NCBI RefSeq assembly: GCF_032854445.1
Contig: NC_088301.1
Location: 5,185,044-5,249,043 of the forward strand
Direction of reading: 5' to 3'
Source: Liolophura sinensis
Lineage: Eukaryota; Mollusca; Polyplacophora; Chitonida; Chitonidae
Length of the DNA stretch: 64,000 nt
A program made the position numbers and the translations under genes. The notes beneath the pieces are model-generated. The model did not search any database and had not been told where the DNA came from. It worked only from the letters and a program-made list of their open reading frames with translations. Positions 37,453 to 47,945 of this stretch are shown here, in pieces. Each line of letters begins with the position of its first letter. The stretch's first letter is position 1.

Positions 37453-37565
37453 GTATTTATTTATTTATTTGATTGGTGTTTCCTTCCACCATAATGCTGG
37501 CCGCCTTTGTATAAGTGAAACATTCTTGAGTACGGCGTAAAACACTAATCAATTAAATAAATGAA

Positions 37566-37633
<68 letters not shown>

Positions 37634-37665
37634 TAAATAAATAAATTAATAAATAAATAAATAAA
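37453..37665. mobile_element. rearranged SINE-A with palindromic tails
   Basis: A reversed SINE-A end (TTTATTTATTTGATTGGTGT) runs directly into a forward SINE-A 3' half (CCACCATAATGCTGG to TTGAGTACGGCGTAAAACAC). Its (AAAT)n tail, about 50 bp, is then followed by about 30 bp of (TTTA)n and another (AAAT)n. The A-rich and T-rich runs form a near-perfect palindrome centred near 37600. Confidence 0.8.
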
Positions 37666-39312
37666 TGAAGTTCTATTTTTTAGTTTTCACCTGACTTATA
37701 GAGCGGACATGACTTCCGCTCTATCAGTTAAAATCTAATTTGATCACACATTGCATTTTTTTTTTCTAAATATTTTCCATGGAAGGCTTGTTATAAGTAC
37801 TAAATTTGAAGTAAATCGGACATGAAGTAAACTCTCCGGGACTACCACATACCTACGCTTTACGCAATTTGGCTTATCCCTTAAAGCTGTAGGAGTTTTT
37901 TTAAATATTTGAGATATGTAAAAATGGCGATTTTTGTACCATGTTCCCTTTGCTGACGTCACTTCCGATGGGGTAAAATTTGTCCGCTTGCCCTGGGGTG
38001 ATGTTAGGCCTTAAAATTGTGTCTCAAACTTCATTGGTTATGGAGATATTGCCCACTTCCGGCTTTGAGGATGTCACTTCCGCTTTTGCCAAAAATTGCG
38101 TCCAAAACTGCATCAAACAAGGCTATTTGTAGTAGATAATCTTTAGAAGTAAAGAAATTATTAGCAAGTGATTTGGTCACATGTCATTTTCACCTAATAG
38201 CGAGCAACGGACAACGGACAAAGCCCTCTTTATCAAGCTCAACGTGACTAGGTTTGTGCAAATGCAGTTTAAATATCAGCTCAATCGCATCAACCGTTCT
38301 GGAGAAGATTTATTTTTGGTTTTGAATGAAATCCAATATTGTCGTCAAGTCACGCGATCAAATGTTTCCAAATGCTAAATAACACAACTTCAGGTCATTC
38401 CCTAAAACATAATGAAGTTTTAGGATTGTGTCATTTGTCGTTTTCTCATAAACTGTATCACAAACTTGCAGATAAAAAATAATCCTAACTATCTCTATAG
38501 GGTTTCAATCCTCGAAAATATTCAGTTTGTCGACATTATCTCCAAATTACAGTATTAACATCAATATTCCCTATATTCCGTTATGTTATTTTTGGAGAGT
38601 TTACGGTGTGAAAATTAACATGTATATTTCTCTAAGTAATATGCGACTCGTATCATTTTAGTGCTGCTAAAATATACCTTGCAATGCTGTGCGTGATGAC
38701 ACATATGATGATTTAAATACATAGTGACTGTCCCGCTGTCGTTATCAGATTCATCCACTTGTTGCCTAGAACATGTCCTTAAAACGAAAATAAATCTGTC
38801 GTGCACTAACAAGGTAAGAAACGTAGAATTTAACTTCCTTTAGCCCATACAGACGGGTTGCTGGGAGTAACATTGCTCGAAGTTATTCCGTACCTGAAGG
38901 AAAAACTGCCTCAATTACATCGCGTGGTGTCATGGTTGAGTTTCCCGTTATGTTCACATAGGCCTGTATATTCTTAAGCCATACTCATTCATTCATTCAT
39001 TCATTCATATGCACGTGTCACCGTGCAACTGAGAGGCATTTTCAGAGTGAATTCAGAGCCAATACCCCAAGGATATCTCAGTCAGTGAAACAGCGGCAAG
39101 TTGAACAAAGGAGGTAACCAGTACTGGCCATTATGTTGGTAGATTAGGGGAGGTGAAAAAGGTACAGTTACTGGACTACAGCATATACATGCTGTCCCAA
39201 ATGTAGTCTTGTACATTTAGTAGTACTATTGTAAAACAGTTTTATCGTAAATAATAATTACATCACCATGCAAAAGTCACATTTAACATTTAGAACTTTT
39301 AAATATTAATTA

Positions 39313-39370
<58 letters not shown>

Positions 39371-39522
39371 GTTTTATCATTCTGATGGAATAAACTCAAG
39401 AGTCCACTACTTTCATGAATAATCATGCAAATAATTTCAGTACTGTCACGACTGATCAGAAATCATAAAGCGGGCACTGTTGTGTCATGAGCTAGAAGAT
39501 TTACCAGCCTTCTGCAGAGGCC
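37666..39522. other. stretch without recognised gene
   Basis: Contains a short CATT tandem run (38985-39008) and an (AT)n microsatellite (39316-39367, about 25 repeats). The region 37790-38240 has phrases such as CTGACGTCACTTCCGATGGG repeated nearby in altered form, probably an unnamed old repeat. No gene recognised. Confidence 0.45.
39316..39367. repeat. (AT)n microsatellite
   Basis: About 25 uninterrupted AT dinucleotides. Confidence 0.98.
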
Positions 39523-39885
39523 GACCGGCCTGGATAGCACAGTTGGTACAGCGTCCGCTTCGGGACCGGTAGATCCAGGATCAATCCTTGATCGAGGCAC
39601 ACCTAAGACTTTAAAAGAGGAAGTTGTAACTTCCTCCCTTGGCGTTCAGCATGAAGGGGATAGTGCAACGACTGGTTGACCCGTATCAGTATAATGGCTC
39701 GGGCGGGGGCGGCTTACTTGCCTTCGGTAAGTCGTCTCAGTGAAGCAGCACTAAATAAAAGAGCGGTGGAAATCCGTCCTGCAACAAGGAGGCACATTAC
39801 ACGTACATGCACCCTAATGATTCCTTCGTCGTCATATGACTGAAAAATTGTTGAGTACGACGTTAAAGCCCAAGCACTCACTCAC
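39523..39885 (+). mobile_element. SINE-C, full length with target-site duplication
   Basis: 12-bp direct repeat TCTGCAGAGGCC at 39511-39522 and 39886-39897. Head GGATAGCACAGTTGGTACAG, degraded B-box region GGATCAATCCTTGATCG. The 3' domain is ATATGACTGAAAAATTGTTG then AGTACGACGTTAAAGCCC, ending in CACTCACTCAC. This is the best reference copy of the family here. Confidence 0.95.
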
Positions 39886-40301
39886 TCTGCAGAGGCCACT
39901 GAACCGCATTCCAAGGATGTGAAGATACCAGTTCTATGAGACGCTATGAAGGCTTATGCTCGTGACTGAGTGGTTAACGTTCCAAGTCCCGACATTTGTT
40001 CCTATCCATCCCAATTTTCATAGTTGCCAGGGTCTTGGAGGCAACAACTGCAGACGCATTTTTGTGTGGTGTTACATAAAGCTTGCTAGAGACTATCTTT
40101 TTCCCCAGCAATACGATATATGTCACATGTAGGAAATTTGTCAGTTACTGCCCAATGGTGTTTTTTTTACTCAGGACACTCATAACCCGTTTTGAAGGAA
40201 AACATTTTGAGAATAGCACTCAACAACAACAAGGTAGATAAATAAATAGATCTTCATGTACGTGCTAAACTATAATAAGTTTTACACTGTCGGGGATCGG
40301 A

Positions 40302-40650
40302 TTAAGGCGGAGTGGTTGAGACGCTTGTCTCTCAGCCGCTAACTATAGGCTAAGTACGGTGTGGGTTCAGTCCCGGCCTTGAGCACGGAATTTGTGGATT
40401 CCCCCTGCTCGCAAAGTGCTTGCATTTAGGCTTGATGTCAATAAGCTGTTGACAACACTCGCGTCTTTCGTTTAAGACTGCTTGTCTTCCGCCAAAATTG
40501 TATGCATATCTGTACGTCGCCAACAGGGTGAGTTTGTCTGTAATTTATCAAAGGCGAGTGGTTCATCCCCGACACTTCGGTTTCCTCTTCCCATAATGGA
40601 AACCATCGCCTAAGGAAATGGTGTTGAACAGCAATGAATTTAAATAAAAG
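40302..40650 (+). mobile_element. SINE-E, tRNA-derived
   Basis: Head GGCGGAGTGGTTGAGACGCT and GTGGGTTCAGTCCCGGCCTT resemble a long-arm (Leu/Ser-like) tRNA with A and B boxes. The body includes GCGAGTGGTTCATCCCCGAC and TCCTCTTCCCATAATGGAAA. I found only one near-complete copy plus the fragment at 35205-35342. It is too diverged and extended to be a tRNA gene. Confidence 0.6.
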
Positions 40651-40876
40651 AAGTACAATGGCGGCGATGACCTGAAATGGACGTGATGTAGTCGGCCTAA
40701 TCAAAACGTAGTGATACAGAGGACTCAGGTTGGAACATGAGGTCAGAGAGAGTCAAATTAGATAAATAAATGTCTCGTTCAAACGGTTTTGATGCTCTGT
40801 GTGCTGACTGTTGTTTGTATATTTATCCCCCAGATCATGACGGAGGGAATCTTATAAGGAACAGAAGTCCTCCATC

Positions 40877-41765
40877 ATGGACATACCTGCTATTAACCTG
40901 ACACTGAACAGCGGCATTAACCTCACCGCCATGTTGGACTCAGTGGAACTGGACTCAGTGTGCGGAGAGACGGACACCTCAGGGGGAGGCAACTCCAGCC
41001 TATGTAACAACAGGGCCCCTGGAGTCAGCATGGCCTCTCCTATTTGCATGTTCGTCACAGGCGTTCTGGGAAACATCCTTGCTCTCGCGGTGCTTCACAC
41101 CACCGGGCGGGAACTGCGCAAGACACCCTACTTCATCCTTCTCCTTGGTCTGGCCTGGTCTGATCTGTTCAGTCAGCTCATGACATCTCCAGTTATCATA
41201 TCGGTCTACGCCAACAACTTGCAATGGCACGGAGGAAAACCGCTGTGCATCTACACCGCTTCGTCATGATTGGTTTCGGGATCATCCTGCCCGTGTTGGT
41301 TTGTTGCCTGTCTATTGAACGACTGTTGGCCTTGAGATTTACCTACCTCTACTCTCGGATAGTGACGCTCGGCCGTGCAAAGCTACTCTTCGTACTCTGT
41401 TGGATCTTCGTCATTATATTCTGCACGGGTCCCCTCATTGGTTTCGGTCGTTACGCCCGGCAATTTCCAGGAACCTGGTGCTTTTTGAACTTCCACAATG
41501 AATCTAGCTCCGATACGGCGTACGCCTTTACATTCGCGCTGCTAAATGTGACAGTGATAGCGATAATTGTCTGCTGTAATTTCACGGTTGTCATAACTTT
41601 GCTGAAGATGAGGAAGAGCAGACGACAGAATGGTTCTCCGTCCGCTGTCAGGAGGAGATATATTCAGCCAAAGAAGAGCTACTTCAGATGGAGATGGAAA
41701 CCCAAATGGTGTGGTTTCTCTGTGCAGTAACTGTAGTATTCGTTGCTTGTTGGCTGCCTTTAAAC
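40877..41765 (+). pseudogene. prostanoid (EP4/EP2-like) receptor, copy 2, exon 1, two frame breaks
   Basis: Paralogue of 11854-12714 with the same architecture: N-tail sequons, GVLGN in TM1, GKPLC at TM3, SIERLLALRF, QFPGTWCFLNFH in ECL2, ETQMVWFLCAV before TM6, and a phase-0 end at TTAAAC|GTAAGT. Relative to copy 1 the frame shifts twice. One base is missing near 41261-41263, just after GKPLCIYTA, and another near 41681-41684, between KKSYF and the METQ motif. Each of the three frames is otherwise well conserved, with no nonsense substitution. This is either a recently broken gene or single-base errors in the assembly. An acceptor-like site at 40832-40833 suggests an upstream 5'UTR exon, as in copy 1. 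Confidence 0.85.
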
Positions 41766-41786
41766 GTAAGTATACCACTAATATCA

Positions 41787-41969
41787 GGGGGCCTCCGTGG
41801 CCGAGGTGGTGAGCACGACAGGAGTCTTTTCACGTGGGGAGGTCTGTCGCGTGTTTCCCCTGGCTCTGCCCGGTTTCCTCCCACCATAATGCTGGCCGCC
41901 GTCTTATCAATGAAATATTCTTGAGTGCGGCGTAAAACACCAGCCACATAAATATATGAATCAATAAAT
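41787..41969 (+). mobile_element. SINE-A, internally deleted, next to a splice donor
   Basis: GGGGCCTCCGTGGCCGAGGT head, shortened middle, CATAATGCTGGCCGCCGTC and TTCTTGAGTGCGGCGTAAAA end. It starts about 20 bp after the GT of exon 1. Possible short duplication ATATCAG (41781-41787 and 41975-41981). Confidence 0.85.
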
Positions 41970-42105
41970 CAGTCATATCAGTGCCACTATCTCTAGCATA
42001 TTCCCTGCGGTGCGATGAATATACTGTTGAGATCTACATGTACTTTGTATCATTCAGACAGAGATGTGCTCTATGTACTTGAATGTGTTTAGCCACATGT
42101 AATGT

Positions 42106-42378
42106 TATTTATTTATTTATTTATTTGATTTGTGTTTTACGCCGTACTCAAGAATATTTCACTTATACGACGGCGGCCAGCATTATTGTGGGGGGAAACC
42201 GGGCACAGCCCGGGGGAAACCGACAACCATTCGCAGGTTGCTGGCAGACCTTCCCCACGTACGGCCCGAGAGGAAGCCAGCATGAGCTGGACTTGAACTC
42301 ACAGCGACCGCATTGGTGAGAGGCTCCTGGGTCATTGCACTACGCTAGCGCGCTAACCAACTGAGCCACGGAGGCCCC
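42106..42378 (-). mobile_element. SINE-A, full length with target-site duplication
   Basis: 13-bp duplication CCACATGTAATGT at 42093-42105 and 42379-42391. All parts are present: AAAT tail, 3' domain, body, and head ending GGCCTCCGTGGCTCAGTTGG on the minus strand. A good consensus-like copy. Confidence 0.97.
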
Positions 42379-42767
42379 CCACATGTAATGTAACGGTACA
42401 CATTGTTGGATATACAGCTGTGTGTGATGTATCATCCTCACAATGTTGTAACACTGATGTGCATGCTGTTGATGATTTAGTCTTCCATCTTAATATTCAG
42501 TCCTTTTGACTTCGGTACATACACAAAAGTATCGAATTTCGTTTTGGATGTAGCGTCGTTTTCAGTATTGTTTTGTTTACATATCATGACCATGTCTTTC
42601 TGTAGCAAGCCAGTCCCGACGTCGACGTATTATAGTATTTATAGTACTCCCAGGTCTCAGGTGACATTTGGCCAACCACTACCTGCCCCGCCCCTTCCCT
42701 TGTTTACTAGCAAAATTTGCCCAGTTATTTAGTGTGTATTTTGTGTTTAGAACCATGCGAAATTAGG

Positions 42768-44853
42768 TCAGCACGCTGAACTCAGTTTTCATGTTGTACG
42801 ACTATGGGTGCAAGTCATAATTCCTCAAGTATCAACTTTGTTGATCACACAGTTAACAATTTTTATCCTGACCCATTACACGTACACATCATAACCCCCT
42901 TAGTTACCAACACTACTGATTACACATTCTGAATTCAGTTTTCATCTTGTCTCATTACACGTACACATCATAACCCCCCTTAGTTACCACACTACTGATT
43001 ACACATTCTGAATTCAGTTTTCATCTTGTCTCATTACACGTACACATCATAACCCCCTTAGTTACCAACATTACTGATTACACACACTGAACTCGGTTTT
43101 CATCTTGTCTCATGACACGTACACATCCCGATTCTTTTAGTTACCAACATTACTGATTACCCACACTGAACTCAAGTTTTTCATCTTGTCTCATTAAAAC
43201 GTACACATTATGATTCTCCTAATTACCAACATTAGTGATTACCCACACTGAACTCAGTTTTCACTTTGTCTCATGGACACGCATACATGTACATCATGAT
43301 CCCCTTAGTTACCAACATTACTGATTACCCACACTGAACTCAAGTTTTTCATCTTGTCTCATTAAAACGTACACATTATGATTCTCCTAATTACCAACAT
43401 TAGTGATTACACCCACTGGACTCAGTTTTCACTTTGTCTCATTACACGTACACATCGTGATCTCCTTAATTACAAACATTATTGATTACACACATTGAAC
43501 TAAGTTTTCACTTTGTCTTATTACACGTATACATCACCCATGCCCTTAATTACCAACATTAGTGATTACCTACACTAAAGTCAGCTTTCACTTTGTCTCA
43601 TTACACATACACATCATGATCCCCTTAATGACCAACATTAGTTATTACACACACTGAACTCATTTTTGACTTTGTCTCATGACAAGTACACATTTTAATC
43701 CCCTTAATTAACAACATTAGTGATTACATACACTAAACTCAGTTTTCACTTTGTCTCAGTACGCATACATATCATGATCCCCTAATGACCAACATAAGTA
43801 ATTACACACACTGAACTCAGTTTTCACTTTGTCTGCTTACACATACACATCATGATCCCCTTAATTACCAACATTACTGATTACCCACACTGAACTCAGT
43901 TTCACTTTGTACCCGTACACATACACATCATAATCCTCTTAGTTACCAACATTACTGATTACACAGACTAAACTCAATTTTCACTTTGTCTACGTACACG
44001 TACACATCATAATCCTCTTAGTTACTGATTACACACATTAAACCCCGTTTTCACTTTGTCTCATTACACGTACACATCATAATCCCCTTAGTTACCAACA
44101 TTACTGATTACACAGGCTAAACTCAGTTTTCACCTTGTCTCATTACACGTACCCATCACAATACCTTTAGTTACCAACATTACTGATTACACACACTGAA
44201 CTCAGTTTTCCCTTTGTCTCATGACACGTACAAATCATAATCCCCTTAGTTACCAACATTACTGAATACACACACTGAACTCAGTTTTCGTCTTGTCTCG
44301 TTTCACGTACACATTGTGATCGCCTTAGTTACCAACATTACCGATTACCCACTCAGTTTTCACACTTTGTCTACTTACAGCTACACATCATAATCCTCCT
44401 AGTTACCAACATTAGTGATTACACAGACTAAACTCAGTTTTCACTTTGTCTCATTACACGTTCACATCACGATCTCCTTAATTACCAACATTAGTAATTA
44501 CACAGACTGAACTTAGTTTTCACTTTGTCTCATTACACGTATACATCACGATCTCCTTAATTACCAACATTACTGATTACATACACTAAACTCAGTTTTC
44601 ACTTGTCTACTTACACCTACACATCATAATCCCCTTAGTTTACCAACATTAGTGATTACACAGACTAAACTCAGTTTCACTTTGTCTCATTACACGTATA
44701 CATCACGATCTCCTTAATTACCAGCATTACTGATTACATACACTAAACTCAGTTTTCACTTTGTCTACTTACACGTACACATCATAATCCCCTTAGTTAC
44801 CAGCATTACTGATTACACACACTAAACTCAGTTTTCGTCTTGTCTCATTACAG
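42768..44853 (+). repeat. 79-bp minisatellite derived from a splice-acceptor region
   Basis: About 26 units; each runs CTGAACTCAGTTTTCACTTT, GTCTCATTACACGTACACAT, CATAATCCCCTTAGTTACCA, ACATTACTGATTACACACA. The last unit grades into the true acceptor: the pyrimidine-rich block and CATTACA are nearly identical, and exon 2's first 44 bases match a unit at roughly 32 positions, ending at GATTACA. In most units the acceptor AG reads AC (CATTACACGT); one unit has TTACAG at 44375-44380. Confidence 0.9.
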
Positions 44854-45399
44854 GTTCACATCGTGCTCACCTTAAGCACCGACAGTATTGATTACAGTGG
44901 TGATCTCAAAGCCATTCGGCTAGCTAGTATTAACCAAATACTTGACCCTTGGCTCTACATACTCCTTACGCAAGTCAGTACTTTTGAAAATCCGGGGATG
45001 CTTGAAACGTTTTCTTCTCTGTGGTGGTAAAGGACGCGGACATCCTGATGGAAGAGCAGTGGATGCTGGCATTGCCAGCCAGCATGACAATGACCTGACG
45101 TCTGGAAATGAACTGAGCGTCCATCTGGTAGATACTAACTCGAACTTTACTGCACATGTGAAAGGAATACAGACAGTGGCTTTCAACTCACTCCTCTGAA
45201 AGAATCCGAAAGCAGTGATTCAGATGTTTTCCTAGACTCAAACTCTGCCCGGTGTTTCCCCGTGGTCTATGACACAGGCAAGGGAAGTACAAATTCGGGG
45301 TATTCTTCCGTCCGTCGCCATCGTGTGTCAACGGACGATACCTATCCACGTAAAACGCTGCATAGGCTGTTTAGCTTACCTGTTGATATTCGGACGTAG
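44854..45399 (+). pseudogene. prostanoid receptor copy 2, exon 2, frame-broken
   Basis: Begins in phase 0 with VHIVLTLSTDSIDYSGDLKA, then AIRLASINQILDPWLYILL with the ligand-binding TM7 Arg and DPW conserved. One extra base near 44970-44974, directly after YILL, shifts the frame. RKSVLLKIRGCLKRFLLCGG continues in the next frame to a stop at 45197-45199. A third frame overlapping the end (about 45140-45399) gives an acidic, Ser-rich tail (LTPLKESESSDSDVF, ending DIRT before TAG), which looks more like a natural receptor tail than the 45199 stop and implies one more indel. As in exon 1, pseudogene and assembly error cannot be separated from this sequence alone. Confidence 0.8.
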
Positions 45400-45703
45400 C
45401 CCGTATATACCATGTAAGCTGCTGATATGTAGCAATTGTAGTGGTGGCATAAAACGGCAAGCTCTAAAACCACTGAAAGCTATACAGGAAATGTGTATCA
45501 TTGTATTTTATCTAACTAAGATTTGGAATGATTGAGGGAAATTTACCACCTTTCCAAGCTGTATAAAACACTGCTGGTGTTCACTGTAGTGTTTGTGAAA
45601 TACCTCTTTGCGACAAAAAGTGAAAAGTGACATTTTACAGAAAAGAACTAAAGGGAACAGGGCTTGGAGCAACTTCGTGTAGGTATGTTATGTCCCTCAT
45701 TAA

Positions 45704-45970
45704 GTGATTTTTTTTTTTTTTGATTGGTGTTTTAAGCTGTACTCAAGAATATTTCACTTATATGACGGCGGCCAGCATTATGGTGGGCGGAAACCGGTCA
45801 GAGCCCGGGGGAAACCCACGACCATCCGCAGGTTGCTGGCAGACCTTCCGACATACGGCCGGAGAGGAAGCCAGCATGAGCTGGACTTGAACTCACAGCG
45901 ACCGCATTGATGAGAGACTCCTGGGTCATTGCGCGGCGCTAGCGCGCTAACCAACTGAGCCACGGAGGCC
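45704..45970 (-). mobile_element. SINE-A, full length with target-site duplication
   Basis: 10-bp duplication CCCTCATTAA at 45694-45703 and 45971-45980. The tail is a pure T run on this strand rather than (ATTT)n. Head, body and 3' domain are complete. Confidence 0.97.
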
Positions 45971-45980
45971 CCCTCATTAA

Positions 45981-47787
45981 TTGAGGTTAAATTCTTAAAT
46001 TCTATGCTGGACTTTATAAACTATAATATTTCAATCACTGGATGTCAGTGATATGATTCAGGGTTATTCTTCTTTGATTTTAACCTTCTTGTGAAGTTTA
46101 GTAGTCTGACGTCTATGCCCTCGGTAGACATGGCGTTTGGGTTGACAAAAAGGCTGTTACTACTTTAACACCTATAGCTTGGAATTCAAACATCTGCTTG
46201 GGTTTTAATCATCCCAAAACATATATTCCGACTCCAACAATCTATTGGAAAAAAATCAAAGGGAACCAATCTTCAGCATTTGCTTTCAAGAAATGATCAA
46301 CCAGGATGGCAAGCAATGTGTGTTTAAATGTATTACCCAACTTTATTGATTTTCCTATAAGCATGTATAGGGAATGGTATAGAAAAGTAACGTCACTGGT
46401 CGGTCAGAACAGTTGTTCGGGACGCCAGATTCGGATATTTTTAAGTGCAAAGATCTTCACTTTCTTAATCGACCACAACATTTTTTCCTGCAGCCTGTTC
46501 TTCAATGTATCCAGTGGGATATGGGAAACCCTCATGTGGGGGATTTACATGTAGTCTTTGGGTTACACCGGGATTTGAACTCAGATCGCCTGATCCAAAA
46601 TATATTACGCTACCAAAGTGTGCAAAAGGGAAATTCTTATCATTTACTGGTATAAGCAATGTAAAGCTGCTTCCTGTGCTACACGTGGTTTGAAAGTGTA
46701 TAAATACATACTTATATGGAAGTTTAAAAAAAAAACAAAAACACCAATCCTCCGGTACAAAGAGTAAGCTGTTTAAGATTATGTGATGGACCTGTGCCAG
46801 ATTCACATCCGCCTCTGGTCAGCTAGATCTTAGTATCTGTACGTGAAAGTAATAACTGAGGTGCTTTGTTCCTGCTTGTGCAACTGGATGTGACGTTTTC
46901 GTGTTCCACAAACCTTGAGTTGTATAGGTGAAATCTTGCTTATCAGTTTTGATAGTTCGTTAGCCTTGACTTTTAGAGAGTAAAACTTGACAAGAGCAGT
47001 TAACATAACAAGGCATGGGACATTTCACTGTCGGATGACTGAAAGCAAGCAGAAAGTATCAAGTTTGTCTCTCTTCTGTGGAGAGTATGGTGTCCACGGA
47101 TTAAACTCAATGTGACAAAGAACACCACACGAAACTTCCACAACGAGTAGCGCGTTCTTGTAAAAAATGTATTACCGATAGATTGAAATATTTGAACCTA
47201 TAACTGTTTCACTTTGCTTTAAGGCTGAATACGGATCACAGTGGTAAATGGTCTGTTTCAAGTACGTACTTGTTAATATTAATCATTGAAGGTACAGTTT
47301 TAAGTTTTGTATGTAAGAAATATATTATGTTGTCTATTGTGTCCATGTGGAATTTAAGATATGAAACGAAAAGAAAAAACGGGCAACTAACTTACACAGA
47401 CAATTAACTGATTAGACTCAGATCAGGTAACTAATTGTTTTTTGGTATTGTGAGACCTCAGGAAATCCATCTTGCCGTTTCATTTTTTATATTTGGTGAA
47501 TGCATATGATCGATAAACAACATTTTAGTCCTTTTCGGCGTAAAATATAACATTCTAATAATAAAGACCAAAGTGGTCAAGAAGGGGTAGCCTGAACAGT
47601 CTTGATATATTGCCAAGACGGTGAAAGAAACTTCTCGCCTTGTAGCGTTCGTAGATTATGTGTAAAACATGATGGTGCCAATCTACTTCAATTTATTCAT
47701 GGAAAACTAGTATTTGAAGGATTCATCAAAAGCCTTCTGTCATGAATCAATGTACGAGATTGCACCTGCGTATTGTGTCGCATATGG
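45981..47787. other. stretch without recognised gene
   Basis: Open frames at 46306-46806 on both strands have no named domain. No large repeat seen. Confidence 0.4.
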
Positions 47788-47945
47788 CATGCAACCGGTC
47801 GATGCACTATCCATTTAATGCTGAACACCAGGCGAGGAAGCTACAACTTCCTCTTTTGAGGCCTTAGGTGTGACCTGACCCAGGAGTGACCCTGGATGTA
47901 CGACCTCCGAAGCGGACGGACAACAAACTGAACGATTAGGGCACG
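47788..47945 (-). mobile_element. SINE-C head fragment
   Basis: GATGCACTATCCATTTAATG, GAGGAAGCTACAACTTCCTC and CCTTAGGTGTGACCTGACCC match the SINE-C centre and head; the shared 3' domain is absent. Confidence 0.8.

Larger units (their letters stand above)
41766..44853 (+). other. intron of receptor copy 2
   Basis: 3.1-kb phase-0 intron with a consensus GTAAGT donor and a TTGTCTCATTACAG acceptor. Two SINE-A copies occupy the first 600 bp; most of the rest (42768-44853) is a 79-bp minisatellite whose units resemble the exon 2 acceptor region. Confidence 0.85.

Noticed and set aside
40302-40390. Functional tRNA-Leu/Ser gene
   Set aside because: A and B boxes are recognisable but the cloverleaf is not convincing and the sequence continues into a SINE body.
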